A stretch of DNA of 64,000 nucleotides from Fuchsiella alkaliacetigena (GTDB taxonomy: Bacteria; Bacillota; Halanaerobiia; Halobacteroidales; Acetohalobiaceae). Below, piece by piece: positions 7,508 to 15,692 of this stretch. Position 1 is the stretch's first letter, and each line of letters starts with the position of its first letter. Under the pieces are notes generated by a model. The model had not been told where the DNA came from and searched no databases. It saw only the letters and a program-made list of their open reading frames with translations. The position numbers were made by a program, and so were the translations under genes. Location of the stretch: NCBI RefSeq assembly GCF_023227765.1, contig NZ_JALKBZ010000008.1:1-64000 (forward strand). Reading direction: 5' to 3'.

Positions 7508-8314
7508 CTATTTAATTATTTTACGTAGGATTTCATCTACTTCCGGATCATCATAAGAACTAGGAGCTAAATCCATCTCTTCTTCGCTTTGTTGATTATA
7601 ATCCTCTTTAGCTTGTTTAGCTTCAGCAATGCTGGTAATATCTTGACTTTGCCAGTCATCCAACATTTTTTTAGTATATTTAAAATTTTTAGCGTTAGCT
7701 AATGCTGATTCTTTGAGAGCAAAGATTATTAATTCTTTATCCATGCCTCCTTCGTTAATATAAGCTTCAATATCATCTTTAATAATACTGTTCATCATTG
7801 TAGAAAAGGTTTTAAAGTAGATTTTATTAATATCTTCCCAACTAATCTCTTCCTCATTTTGGGAAGTCTTCTCTTTATTTTTTGGGAGCAAGCCTAGTAG
7901 TTCCCTAGGACTAGGAAGAGGCTTAGTAAAGTCAGTAATTCTATTAATTAACTGAGGATGATTTTCCTTTTGAGCGTACTTTCGGAATACTCTTAAGTAC
8001 TCTAAATCTACTATATGTAGCTGGGGTAGTTCTTTTTTAAGCTGGGCATCTTGGGGTTTTTTTAATTTAAGATAGCCCTTTTCAATTAATATCCCGATAG
8101 CTTCAATTACTTCCTGTTGAGAAGAACTAGCTCTGCGAGCTAACTCTTCATAACTTAGGTATTCGGCTGAGCTTAAACTGAGTAAGGCTATGTAAACTAA
8201 CTTTTGAGTGCTATTGAGCTGAGTATCGGCTAAGATTCTTTCTTGAATCTGAAAAGAACCTGAAGTTGATTTTTTAGCTTTAATAAAGTTAGGGTTGAAC
8301 ATATCTTCTAACAT
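7508..8314 (-). CDS. DnaD-domain replication protein with N-terminal winged helix
   Basis: A 268-residue protein when started at the ATG at 8314, which has GGAGTG about 12 bases upstream; longer starts lack a site. Residues 15-100 form a winged-helix DNA-binding domain (LNSTQKLVYIALLSL, SSQQEVIEAIGILIEKGYL). Residues about 165-235 match the DnaD/DnaB_2 domain, with DKELIIFALKESA and the signature FKYTKKMLDDW. The acidic tail ends in EILRKIIK. Proteins of this type remodel origin DNA and recruit the helicase loader. With the DnaI-like gene it forms a two-gene unit, probably the chromosomal initiation/restart pair, although a phage origin cannot be excluded. Confidence 0.8.
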   Translation of the reverse strand: MLEDMFNPNFIKAKKSTSGSFQIQERILADTQLNSTQKLVYIALLSLSSAEYLSYEELARRASSSQQEVIEAIGILIEKGYLKLKKPQDAQLKKELPQLHIVDLEYLRVFRKYAQKENHPQLINRITDFTKPLPSPRELLGLLPKNKEKTSQNEEEISWEDINKIYFKTFSTMMNSIIKDDIEAYINEGGMDKELIIFALKESALANAKNFKYTKKMLDDWQSQDITSIAEAKQAKEDYNQQSEEEMDLAPSSYDDPEVDEILRKIIK

Positions 8315-8688
8315 GACTGTTATTTCACTCCTTTCCTGATTCAAGGCCAGCAATATAACGAAGTAAATCACAAATAACTTAACAAGACTATGTATATTTT
8401 TTAACTATCTTTGTTTTTAAAAACTGTGTTTAAGCTTTACTTAATTTTCAGTATGCTAATTATAATATATTTTAACCCAATTTTCAATAAGTAATGCAGT
8501 TATTCGGGATTTAAAGATACATTTATTCAAATGATAGAGAATAGATAAAGTTCAAAAGATTAAAACCTATGAAACATTAGACAGATATTGTTTTAATTGT
8601 TTACCTGACAGAAGACTTCATAGTTTTGTCAAATTTTTATGATAAAATGCGATTGAATTCGTGTTAACCTTTGGAAAGGAGTAAAAAT
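8315..8688. other. Divergent intergenic region with repeat copy B
   Basis: A 374-base gap between the DnaD-like gene and the thioredoxin-like lipoprotein gene. The left part is AT-rich and probably holds promoters. The right part (8527-8600) is repeat copy B. No open frame with a ribosome binding site is seen. Confidence 0.6.
8527..8600. repeat. Dispersed intergenic repeat, copy B (half element)
   Basis: TCAAATGATAGAG followed by GATAAAGTTCAAAAGATTAA matches the left arms of copies C, D and G. The GACTAA array is not recognisable; the sequence departs from the family after about 8575. Confidence 0.7.
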
Positions 8689-9174
8689 ATGAATTTGAAA
8701 AGAAATTTATTACTTATAATTATCTTAATTTTATCTTTAACTATAACTGCTTGTGTAGGAGTAGGAACTGAGGAGGCGCCGGACTTTACTTTGACTGATC
8801 TAGAAGGTAATGAAGTAACTCTTTCCGATTATATTGGTGAGAAACCGATTTTTATTAAGTTTTGGGATCCTACTTGTATTAGCTGTGTTGAAGCTATGCC
8901 GGAATTTCAAGAGACCTATAATGAGAATAAGGAGCGAAGTGAATTTTTTATGATTAATGTCAGAACTTCATTAGCACAGACTAAAAGCTTCATGGAAGAG
9001 AATGGTTATGATATTCCGGTGCTAATGGATACTTCTATGGAGGTAGCTGAGGAGTATTTGGTTAGTTCAGTGCCGAAGATGATTTTTATAGATCTTGATG
9101 GAAAGCAAAAGTTCGAGTATTATGGAACTTGGAGTCAGAGTGAAATTAATGGACTTTTAGATAGAGAGCTTTAA
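8689..9174 (+). CDS. TlpA/ResA-like thioredoxin-fold lipoprotein
   Basis: A 161-residue protein with a lipoprotein signal (hydrophobic 8-22, lipobox ITAC). A redoxin domain follows: APDFTLTDLEGNEVTLSDY, the active-site CxxC in DPTCISC, and the cis-Pro loop SSVPKMIFID. It would be tethered outside the inner membrane and exchange disulfides with secreted proteins. The electron donor is probably the CcdA protein at 3211-3921 (family knowledge plus inference). The ATG at 8689 has GGAAAGGAG upstream; an earlier TTG at 8671 has no site. It is a single-gene unit ended by a terminator at about 9184. Confidence 0.85.
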   Translation: MNLKRNLLLIIILILSLTITACVGVGTEEAPDFTLTDLEGNEVTLSDYIGEKPIFIKFWDPTCISCVEAMPEFQETYNENKERSEFFMINVRTSLAQTKSFMEENGYDIPVLMDTSMEVAEEYLVSSVPKMIFIDLDGKQKFEYYGTWSQSEINGLLDREL

Positions 9175-9183
9175 TTTTTAGCT

Positions 9184-9227
9184 AAGGTCGCTTGGAATGA
9201 AACTATTTCGAGCGGCTTTATTTTTTT
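9184..9227 (+). terminator. Rho-independent terminator
   Basis: AAGGTCGCT at 9184-9192 pairs with AGCGGCTTT at 9211-9219 (two G-U pairs), followed by T7. It lies just after the lipoprotein gene. Confidence 0.7.
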
Positions 9228-9316
9228 GCAAATATTAGCTAAGCAGTGTAGATAAATTTCCTATTATCTGGTATAATATATACCAACTATATATAAGCAG
9301 ACAGAGGAGTTAAAGA

Positions 9317-9703
9317 ATGATTAAAGGAATTGGCGTGGATATAATAGAGGTACAGCGAATTAAAGAAGCTTTAGCTAAACGAGAAAAGCGTTTTCAAAGA
9401 CGGATCTTTACAGCTCAAGAGATCGATTATTGCTTAACTCAAGGCCAGCCAGAGCTTAGTTTTGCAGCGCGTTTTGCAGCTAAAGAGGCTGTACTTAAGG
9501 CTTTAGGAACGGGACTGCGGGATTTAGCCTGGACTGATATTGAAGTAGTTAAGGACAGTTTAGGTAAGCCAGAGATAAAGTTTTCTGAACAGGGCTTAGT
9601 TAAGGTGGATAGTTTGCAGATTAAAGAGGTTTTGATTAGTCTTTCCCATACTAAGGAGTATGCTGTAGCTCAGGCGGTGGCCTTAGCTGGAGAGGAGGAT
9701 TAG
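9317..9703 (+). CDS. acpS: Holo-[acyl-carrier-protein] synthase
   Basis: A 128-residue protein, the usual length for AcpS, which transfers 4-phosphopantetheine from CoA to acyl carrier protein. Both magnesium-binding blocks are visible: the start IGVDIIEVQRI and FAAKEAVLKALGTG in the middle. The C-terminal ISLSHTKEYAVAQA is the usual closing motif. AGAGGAG lies upstream of the ATG. The stop is one base before the start of nnrD, so the two are a tight operon; acpS followed by nnrD is a common Firmicute order. Confidence 0.95.
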   Translation: MIKGIGVDIIEVQRIKEALAKREKRFQRRIFTAQEIDYCLTQGQPELSFAARFAAKEAVLKALGTGLRDLAWTDIEVVKDSLGKPEIKFSEQGLVKVDSLQIKEVLISLSHTKEYAVAQAVALAGEED

Positions 9704-9704
9704 G

Positions 9705-11258
9705 ATGAAACTTGTTACGGCCCAGGAGATGCAAAAAATAGATCAACAAAGTATTGAAGAAGTAGGGATTCCTGGAGTAGTTTTAATGGAAAATGCAGGA
9801 CAGGCAGTAGCTAAGACGGTCAAAGAGCTGTTATCCGCTCCACTTAAAAAGGCTGAAGTTTTAATTTTAGCTGGTACTGGTAATAATGGCGGCGATGCTT
9901 TGGTAGTGGCACGGTTATTACATAATTTAGGTCTACAAGTGCGAGTTTTTTTGGTAGGACAGATTGGCCAGGTTAGCGGTGAAGCTAAAGTAAATCTTTA
10001 TATTTTAAGGAAGTTAGGTTTTAAAATAGAAGAGATAGAGGATCAGGATGATTTGAACTATTTAAAGCCTCATTTGCAGATAGTGGACTTGATAGTGGAT
10101 GGAATTCTAGGTACTGGAATCGAAGGCCAGTTGCGGGGGATTTTACCGGAATTAATAACTGCTATTAATCAAAGTAACTCGCCAGTGGTAGCTATAGATA
10201 TTCCTTCGGGACTGCATGCTGATAGCGGTCAAGCTTGTGGAGCTGCTATTCAAGCTACTAAGACTGTGACTTTGGGACTACCTAAACTAGGTCTAATGCT
10301 TTACCCAGGACGTAAGTACATAGGTGAGCTGGAGGTAGCCGATATTAGCTTACCAAAGCAGGTAATAGCCGAGCAGGAGTTGCAAAAAGAGTTAATTACT
10401 AATCGTTTAGCTCGTGGTTTAGTACCAGAGAGAGATCCTACTGGTCACAAAGGTACTTTTGGCGATGTGTTGGTAGTGGCTGCTTCGCCGGGGATGACTG
10501 GGGCAGCTAGTTTGTGTAGTCAAGCTGTTCTTAAAAGCGGAGCTGGCTTAGTTACTTTAGCTTTGCCAGCTAGCTTGAGTACTATGATGGAGCTGAAGTT
10601 GACGGAAGTGATGACTAAAGCTTTGCCTGAAAGTAAACAAGGTACTCTAGCGGCTAAGGCTGCAGGAAAGATTCAGCAGTTAAGTGAAGGACGGGATGTA
10701 CTGGCTATCGGGCCCGGTTTAGCTGTAAACAAAGAGTTAACTAAGCTTTTGAAAAAACTACTACCTAAGTTAGAGATGCCGTTAGTTGTTGATGCGGGTG
10801 GCTTAACAGGACTACCTAAGCTGGATTTGTTGCAGGAGAGAAGTGAAGCTACTGTTTTGACCCCCCACCCTGGAGAATTGGCGCGAATGCTGAATACTTC
10901 AGTAGCAAAGATTCAAGCTAATAGAGTGGAGATAGCTCAAAATGTGGCTCAGGACTTAGGGGTAGTTTTGGTTTTAAAAGGAGCAGCTACAGTAGTGGCT
11001 CTGCCTAACGGGAAAATATATATTAATTCTACTGGTAATTCGGGACTAGCTTCGGCAGGGAGCGGCGATGTGCTGACTGGAATTATTGCTGGTCTCTTAG
11101 CTCAGGGATTAGACGCTGCTTCAGGAGCAGTTTTAGGAGTATTTTTGCACGGTTTAGCAGGCGATTTAGCTTTAAAAACTGAAACAACCTATACGCTTAT
11201 GGCTAGTGATTTAATTAAAGCTTTGCCTAAAGCTTATAAATATTTAAAGGAGGGATAG
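9705..11258 (+). CDS. nnrD: Bifunctional NAD(P)H-hydrate repair enzyme (epimerase + dehydratase)
   Basis: A 517-residue fusion. Residues 1-215 are the NnrE-type epimerase (YjeF_N; VLMENAGQAVA, GTGNNGGDALVVARLL, DGILGTGIEGQLRG). Residues 235-510 are the NnrD-type ADP-dependent dehydratase (HKGTFGDVLVVA, LTPHPGELARM, NSGLASAGSGDVLTG). Together they repair hydrated NADH and NADPH. Both active-site signatures are intact and the length is normal for the fused form. The gene sits between acpS and a CBS-domain gene with gaps of 1-2 bases. Confidence 0.95.
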   Translation: MKLVTAQEMQKIDQQSIEEVGIPGVVLMENAGQAVAKTVKELLSAPLKKAEVLILAGTGNNGGDALVVARLLHNLGLQVRVFLVGQIGQVSGEAKVNLYILRKLGFKIEEIEDQDDLNYLKPHLQIVDLIVDGILGTGIEGQLRGILPELITAINQSNSPVVAIDIPSGLHADSGQACGAAIQATKTVTLGLPKLGLMLYPGRKYIGELEVADISLPKQVIAEQELQKELITNRLARGLVPERDPTGHKGTFGDVLVVAASPGMTGAASLCSQAVLKSGAGLVTLALPASLSTMMELKLTEVMTKALPESKQGTLAAKAAGKIQQLSEGRDVLAIGPGLAVNKELTKLLKKLLPKLEMPLVVDAGGLTGLPKLDLLQERSEATVLTPHPGELARMLNTSVAKIQANRVEIAQNVAQDLGVVLVLKGAATVVALPNGKIYINSTGNSGLASAGSGDVLTGIIAGLLAQGLDAASGAVLGVFLHGLAGDLALKTETTYTLMASDLIKALPKAYKYLKEG

Positions 11259-11260
11259 TT

Positions 11261-11707
11261 ATGTTAGCTAAAGAAATAATGACTACCGAAGTAATTACTG
11301 TAGGAGCAGAGGAGACTGTCAAGGAAGCAGCTAAGATTTTATCTGAGAATAAGATTAGTGGTTTACCTGTACTTGATGATGAAGGTCAATTAATAGGAAT
11401 TATCACTGAACAGGATTTAATTGTACGTAATAAGAAGCTGAATTTTCCGGAGTATATTTATTTTTTGGATAGTATCATTTATTTGGAAAGCTTTAATAGC
11501 TTTGAAGAAGACTTTAAAAAGATGGTGGGGACTAAGGTGAAAGAAGTAATGAGCGAAGATGTAATTTCTGTAGATCCTGAAACTCCTATCGAGGAGATTG
11601 CTACCTTAATGTCTGTAGAGAATATCAATAGGGTGCCGGTAGTAAAAGGCAATGAACTAGTGGGGATTATCAGCAGAGCAGATATAGTCAGAGTAATGGC
11701 TGAGTAG
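11261..11707 (+). CDS. CBS-domain pair protein
   Basis: A 148-residue protein made of two CBS motifs: AKEIMTTEVITVGAEETVKEA to GIITEQDLIV at residues 2-55, and VKEVMSEDVISVDPETPIEEI to GIISRADIVRVM at 93-146. A linker of about 35 residues sits between them. CBS pairs bind adenine nucleotides and act as energy sensors; the protein it controls is not evident. It lies 2 bases after nnrD with AAAGGAGG inside the end of nnrD, so it is the last gene of the acpS-nnrD operon. Confidence 0.9.
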   Translation: MLAKEIMTTEVITVGAEETVKEAAKILSENKISGLPVLDDEGQLIGIITEQDLIVRNKKLNFPEYIYFLDSIIYLESFNSFEEDFKKMVGTKVKEVMSEDVISVDPETPIEEIATLMSVENINRVPVVKGNELVGIISRADIVRVMAE

Positions 11708-11709
11708 GC

Positions 11710-11760
11710 GAGGACAGAGGATAGATGAAGCTCAAAAGATTAAAACCTAATCTTAAAAGA
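11710..11760. repeat. Dispersed intergenic repeat, copy C (short)
   Basis: AGGACAGAGGATAGATGAAG followed by CTCAAAAGATTAAAACCTAA matches the left arms of copies B, D and G. It lies between the CBS gene and elbB, and no GACTAA array is present. Confidence 0.75.
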
Positions 11761-11809
11761 TTGGTTTTGCTATTAGAATATTGTTATAATAAACAGGGAG
11801 GTTCGTAAA

Positions 11810-12475
11810 ATGAGAATTGGCGTTTTACTCAGTGGCTGTGGTGTTTACGATGGCTCAGAAATCCATGAGGCAGTGTTGACGCTTCTTCATTTAGCTAAGC
11901 AGGACTGTGAAGTGGAGATTATAGCTCCTAATATATTACAAGCTCAGGTGATTAACCACTTGACTGAGGATGAAATAGAAAGAGAAAATCGTGATGTTTT
12001 AGTGGAGGCAGCCCGAATAGCTCGGGGTGATATTCAGGCTGTGGATAAGGTGGATACTGCTCAGTTAGATGCTTTAATTCTGCCAGGCGGAGCAGGAGCT
12101 ATCAAAAACTTAACTAATTATGCTTTTGGGGAAGAGGAGTGCAGAATAAATCCCCAAACTAAAGAGATGATACTAACTATGGTAGAGTCTAAAAAGCCAG
12201 TAGGAGCTATCTGTATCTCTCCGCTGGTAGTGGCTAAGGCTTTGGCCGATACCGATTATACTCCTCGCTTAACTGTTGGCTGTAGTGCTGACGAAGCAGC
12301 TCAATATATAGAAAAAGAGCTAGCAGCTACTCATGTTGAGTCAACTGTGGATGAGATAGTAGTTGACGAAGAGTTGAAGTTAGTTAGTACTCCTGCCTAT
12401 ATGTTAGCTGAGTCCATTGCTGAAGTGGATGTGGGGATAGCTAAGTTAGTTGAGGCAGTAATAGAGTTAAGTTAA
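11810..12475 (+). CDS. elbB: ElbB-like glyoxalase / DJ-1 superfamily protein
   Basis: A 221-residue protein of the class-I glutamine amidotransferase-like fold. It has the ElbB hallmarks: VLLSGCGVYDGSEIHEA at the start, LILPGGAGA, the nucleophile region GAICISPLV with the conserved Cys, and the C-terminal STPAYMLAESIAEV. Escherichia coli ElbB has weak glyoxalase activity and has been linked to isoprenoid synthesis; the biological substrate is not settled. AGGGAGG lies upstream of the ATG. The gene stands alone, with repeat copy C upstream and a strong promoter for the next gene directly downstream. Confidence 0.9.
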   Translation: MRIGVLLSGCGVYDGSEIHEAVLTLLHLAKQDCEVEIIAPNILQAQVINHLTEDEIERENRDVLVEAARIARGDIQAVDKVDTAQLDALILPGGAGAIKNLTNYAFGEEECRINPQTKEMILTMVESKKPVGAICISPLVVAKALADTDYTPRLTVGCSADEAAQYIEKELAATHVESTVDEIVVDEELKLVSTPAYMLAESIAEVDVGIAKLVEAVIELS

Positions 12476-12483
12476 GTCATTCT

Positions 12484-12512
12484 TTGACTATCCAAATATT
12501 TTTTGATATAAT
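12484..12512 (+). promoter_or_regulatory. Sigma-A promoter for the helicase gene
   Basis: TTGACT (12484-12489), a 17-base spacer, then TATAAT (12507-12512). Transcription would start around 12519. Confidence 0.8.
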
Positions 12513-12528
12513 TTCTACTATAGAAAAT

Positions 12529-12555
12529 CGCCCTGGGTTCAGGGTGTATTTTTTT
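12529..12555 (+). promoter_or_regulatory. Terminator-like leader hairpin just before the ribosome binding site
   Basis: CGCCCTG pairs with CAGGGTG around a GGTT loop and is followed by TATTTTTTT, which looks like an intrinsic terminator. It lies between the promoter at 12484 and the GGAGGTGGAG site of the helicase gene, so it may be an attenuator or a 5' stabilising hairpin. No antiterminator is obvious. Confidence 0.5.
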
Positions 12556-12569
12556 GGAGGTGGAGCTGA

Positions 12570-14813
12570 ATGGTGAACGTAGTTGTTAAAGGCTTACCAG
12601 AGTATGTAGGGCCTGGCGATATTGTTGGGGCCTTTACTAATGAAGTGGATATAGATGGAGCTAAGATTGGTAAGATAGATTTTGTTAATGCTAAGGCTTT
12701 AGTAGAAGTAGCTGAAGATGTGGCAGAAGAGGTAGTAGAGATAATGGACGGTAATCAAGTGGCCGGAATCGAAGTTGAAGTTTATGTTGATAATAAAGTT
12801 CGGGCCCGGATTAATGAAATCAATAGCTATGTAGAAAAGTTTAAACGCTTGGTCGAAATGGAAAGAAAGGCTGAAATGCGACAGCATAGGCTGGAAATGG
12901 AGAACCTAAGCGGTTATGAAAGAGAAGAACGTGGGAGAGCAATTCTTCATTTGCGAGGTCGAGATGAAGGGGAAGCCTTTGGTGGTAAGCAGATGATTAA
13001 GTTTATGCGCCAGCACCGTGGCGAAGAGCTCCCCGATAACGAAATAAGTGTAGGCGATTTAGTAATGTTAAGCAAAGACCAGCCGTTAAGAGACGATAAT
13101 CCTACTGGAACGGTAGCTGAAAAGACTAACTACTCTATCACTGTCTTATTCGATCAGCAGCCCCCGGGTTTTCTCTACGGAAAGGGTTTGAGAGCTGATC
13201 TTTATGTAAATGATATTACCTTTCAGCGAATGTTAGCTGCTTTGGAAGAAGTAAGAGAGGCTTCAGGGAGGTTGGCTGAACTGCGGGATAGGCTTTTAGG
13301 CTTAGCTGAAGTAGATTTAGGAGAACCAGTAACGGAGATAGACTTTAAAAATCAAGATTTAAATAAGTTTCAGCGACAAGCAGTACAAAAGGCTTTAGCA
13401 GTCCAGGACTTCTTTTTAATTCACGGCCCGCCAGGAACCGGCAAAACTATGACAGCTATAGAAATTTTAAGACAAGCTATTGGTTCAGAACAGGATATTT
13501 TAGCTACAGCAGATTCTAATACTGCTGTTGATAACCTGGTTGAACGCTTAGTAAGGGCCGGAGTGGAAGTAGTGCGGGTAGGTCATCCAGTACGAGTGAC
13601 TCCTACTTTGCGTGAACATACCTTAGACTACTTAATTGAAGATCATCCTCAGTATCAACAGGCTACTCAGTTGCGCCGAGAGGCATATCAGCTGTTAGAC
13701 CAACAGGATGATTTAACTCATCCTAGCGGTCGTTGGCGAAGAGGGATGAGTAATCAACAGATTAAGGAAAAGGCTAGACAGAATCAGGGTTTTAGAGGGG
13801 TATCGCCTAAAAGGATTAAGCAGATGGCTCAGTGGTTGAAGTTACAGGAAAAGATTGACCAGCTTTTTGATAGGATTGAAGCTTTAGAGGAAGAAGCGGT
13901 ACAGGACTTACTAACTAAGGCTGAGGTAGTCTGTACCACCAATTCCACTGCTGGATCTGAAATTTTAGAGGGTTTCCAATTTGATCTACTGGTAGTAGAT
14001 GAAGCTACTCAGTCGACAGAACCGGCTACTTTGATTCCTTTAGTTAAGTCTAAGCGGGCTGTTTTGGTAGGAGATCATAAGCAGTTGCCGCCAACTGTGC
14101 TCAGTGCTCGTGCTGAGCAAGAAGGATTAGGGTGTTCTTTATTTGAACGCTTAGTCGATCTTTATGGAGATCAGCTTAGATGTTTGCTAGAGGTTCAGTA
14201 TCGGATGAATGATCTGATTATGAACTTTTCCAGCCAAGAGTTTTATGATAGTTCTTTAAAGAGTGCTTCCCAAGTAGCTGAACATACTTTGGCCGATCTT
14301 GATATTTTAGAGCCTAGTGGTAGTCGACCTGCTGAGAAGGCGCTTTTATTTTCGGAACCGATAGTCTTTTTCGATACTAAAGGAATGAATGCTCCTGAGA
14401 GATCAAAGAATGACTCTAATTCTATAGAGAATTCCATTGAAGCCGATATTGTAGTGGAGATAGCAGAAGAAGCTCTTAAGCTAACTATTAGCCCCACAGA
14501 TATAGCAGTGATCACTCCTTATAAGGATCAGGTGGAGCTAATTAATCAGAAGTTAATGCTAGAGGAGTTAGAGGTTAACACTGTAGATGGATTTCAAGGT
14601 CGAGAGAAAGAAGTGATTATTCTTTCTTTAGTGCGCAGTAATCAGTATCAAAATATAGGCTTTTTAAGGGATTTAAGGCGTTTAAATGTATCTTTGACTA
14701 GAGCTAAAAGGAAGTTGATTGTAGTTGGGGATTCAGCTACTATTAGTTGCAACGATACCTATCGCCAGTTAGTTGAGTATATTCGCAATGAAGGTTATTA
14801 TTATGCTTTATAG
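12570..14813 (+). CDS. IGHMBP2-family SF1 helicase with N-terminal DbpA-like RNA-binding domain
   Basis: A 747-residue helicase. Residues 1-75 resemble the DbpA/CsdA C-terminal RNA-binding domain (VGPGDIVGAFTNEVDIDG). A linker and OB-like part follow. The SF1B motor has Walker A HGPPGTGKT (about 288), DEATQ, GDHKQLPPT, VQYRMN, VDGFQGREKEVI and LNVSLTRAKRKL. The family unwinds DNA/RNA with 5'-3' polarity and includes UvrD/Upf1-like helicases. An RNA-binding module borrowed from DEAD-box helicases at the front suggests an RNA or ribosome-linked role (inference). GGAGGTGGAG precedes the ATG. It is a single gene with its own promoter and leader hairpin. Confidence 0.9.
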   Translation: MVNVVVKGLPEYVGPGDIVGAFTNEVDIDGAKIGKIDFVNAKALVEVAEDVAEEVVEIMDGNQVAGIEVEVYVDNKVRARINEINSYVEKFKRLVEMERKAEMRQHRLEMENLSGYEREERGRAILHLRGRDEGEAFGGKQMIKFMRQHRGEELPDNEISVGDLVMLSKDQPLRDDNPTGTVAEKTNYSITVLFDQQPPGFLYGKGLRADLYVNDITFQRMLAALEEVREASGRLAELRDRLLGLAEVDLGEPVTEIDFKNQDLNKFQRQAVQKALAVQDFFLIHGPPGTGKTMTAIEILRQAIGSEQDILATADSNTAVDNLVERLVRAGVEVVRVGHPVRVTPTLREHTLDYLIEDHPQYQQATQLRREAYQLLDQQDDLTHPSGRWRRGMSNQQIKEKARQNQGFRGVSPKRIKQMAQWLKLQEKIDQLFDRIEALEEEAVQDLLTKAEVVCTTNSTAGSEILEGFQFDLLVVDEATQSTEPATLIPLVKSKRAVLVGDHKQLPPTVLSARAEQEGLGCSLFERLVDLYGDQLRCLLEVQYRMNDLIMNFSSQEFYDSSLKSASQVAEHTLADLDILEPSGSRPAEKALLFSEPIVFFDTKGMNAPERSKNDSNSIENSIEADIVVEIAEEALKLTISPTDIAVITPYKDQVELINQKLMLEELEVNTVDGFQGREKEVIILSLVRSNQYQNIGFLRDLRRLNVSLTRAKRKLIVVGDSATISCNDTYRQLVEYIRNEGYYYAL

Positions 14814-14885
14814 GCTTTGTTGTTTGTTGTTCTTTCTTTGGTATAAATTACTAATAGATTTGAGCTTAGTAATCTATTTAGCTTA

Positions 14886-14915
14886 TTGACATCCTTATTG
14901 AGTTTAAGATATAAT
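14886..14915 (+). promoter_or_regulatory. Sigma-A promoter for orphan antitoxin-like gene
   Basis: TTGACA (14886-14891), an 18-base spacer, and TATAAT (14910-14915), about 45 bases upstream of the start at 14960. Its presence argues that the small gene is expressed on its own. Confidence 0.7.
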
Positions 14916-14959
14916 GAATATAAATTATTAAATTCATTTTTAAATAAGGGGTGGAGCCA

Positions 14960-15133
14960 ATGGTCGAAAGTGAGTCCCAAAGTAAGGAGCAGCTTGAAAA
15001 TACTCCCCAGCAAGAATTGAAGGATAAGTTAAAGTCTAAAATGAAAAAGGGTTATTTTCAAATGGGTAAAATTAATTTAGAGTTGGCTGAGGAAGGTATT
15101 AAGGCTGATAAGAAGGTTTATGAGTCAACTTAG
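14960..15133 (+). CDS. Orphan MazE/NdoAI-like C-terminal tail (no DNA-binding domain)
   Basis: A 57-residue protein. Its second half (MKKGYFQMGKINLELAEEGI) closely matches the C-terminus of the full antitoxin encoded next ([20 protein letters not shown]). In Firmicute MazE/NdoAI proteins this is the segment that wraps the toxin. The ribbon-helix-helix DNA-binding domain is missing and replaced by a short Glu/Gln/Ser-rich stretch. The ATG at 14960 has AAGGGGTGG just upstream; a GTG at 14951 overlaps that site. It has its own promoter and is followed by a terminator, so it looks like an independent unit. It could be a stand-alone neutraliser or a decayed duplicate. Confidence 0.65.
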   Translation: MVESESQSKEQLENTPQQELKDKLKSKMKKGYFQMGKINLELAEEGIKADKKVYEST

Positions 15134-15217
15134 CTCGATTTGCTTAAAACTCGCAATTATTTTTTAATCAGCAAGGCTTTGCCTAGCAATATTGATAGTT
15201 TATTATCAAGTTTTTAT

Positions 15218-15246
15218 AGAGGCGTATTTTTTACGTCTCTTTTTAC
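15218..15246 (+). terminator. Rho-independent terminator
   Basis: AGAGGCGTA and TACGTCTCT form a 9-bp stem (one G-U pair) with a T-rich loop, followed by TTTT. It separates the orphan tail gene from mazE. Confidence 0.7.
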
Positions 15247-15414
15247 TCAATTTTATTTATAAGCTGCTTCAGTAAATTGTTGAATATTATAAGCTGATTT
15301 GTAGAGACTATTAATGTCCTGATTATATATATTAAGCTATATTTTTTTCACACCTTATACATATTCAGCATATACTATTATGTACCGAGTTATCTTTGGC
15401 GGAGGTGGATAAAT

Positions 15415-15690
15415 GTGACTAATCTAAAGCGGGTTATGATTAGTTTACCGGATAGCCTATTAGAAGAAGTCGATGGGGCTGCTCAAAAGAAGAATCAGAA
15501 TCGGAGTGAGTTTGTCCGGGAGGCAATGAGACTTTATATTGCCGATTTAAGGAAACAAGAAATTAAGAAAGAAATGAAACAAGGCTACTTAGAGATGGGA
15601 GCTATTAATTTGGAGTTGGCCCAGACTAGTTTTAAGACTGAAAGTAAAGACTTATTGAATTATGAAGCACAGATAGCGGAGAGTGAGTAA
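15415..15690 (+). CDS. ndoAI: MazE/NdoAI-type antitoxin (ribbon-helix-helix)
   Basis: A 91-residue antitoxin. The N-terminal ribbon-helix-helix reads [20 protein letters not shown] then [13 protein letters not shown] (CopG/MetJ fold). The C-terminal toxin-binding tail is [20 protein letters not shown]. It binds its own promoter and blocks the RNase encoded next. The start is GTG at 15415 with GGAGGTGG about 7 bases upstream. An ATG two bases earlier is immediately followed by TGA, a start-stop overlap that forces the GTG reading. The stop is 2 bases before the toxin start. Confidence 0.92.
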   Translation: MTNLKRVMISLPDSLLEEVDGAAQKKNQNRSEFVREAMRLYIADLRKQEIKKEMKQGYLEMGAINLELAQTSFKTESKDLLNYEAQIAESE

Positions 15691-15692
15691 TT

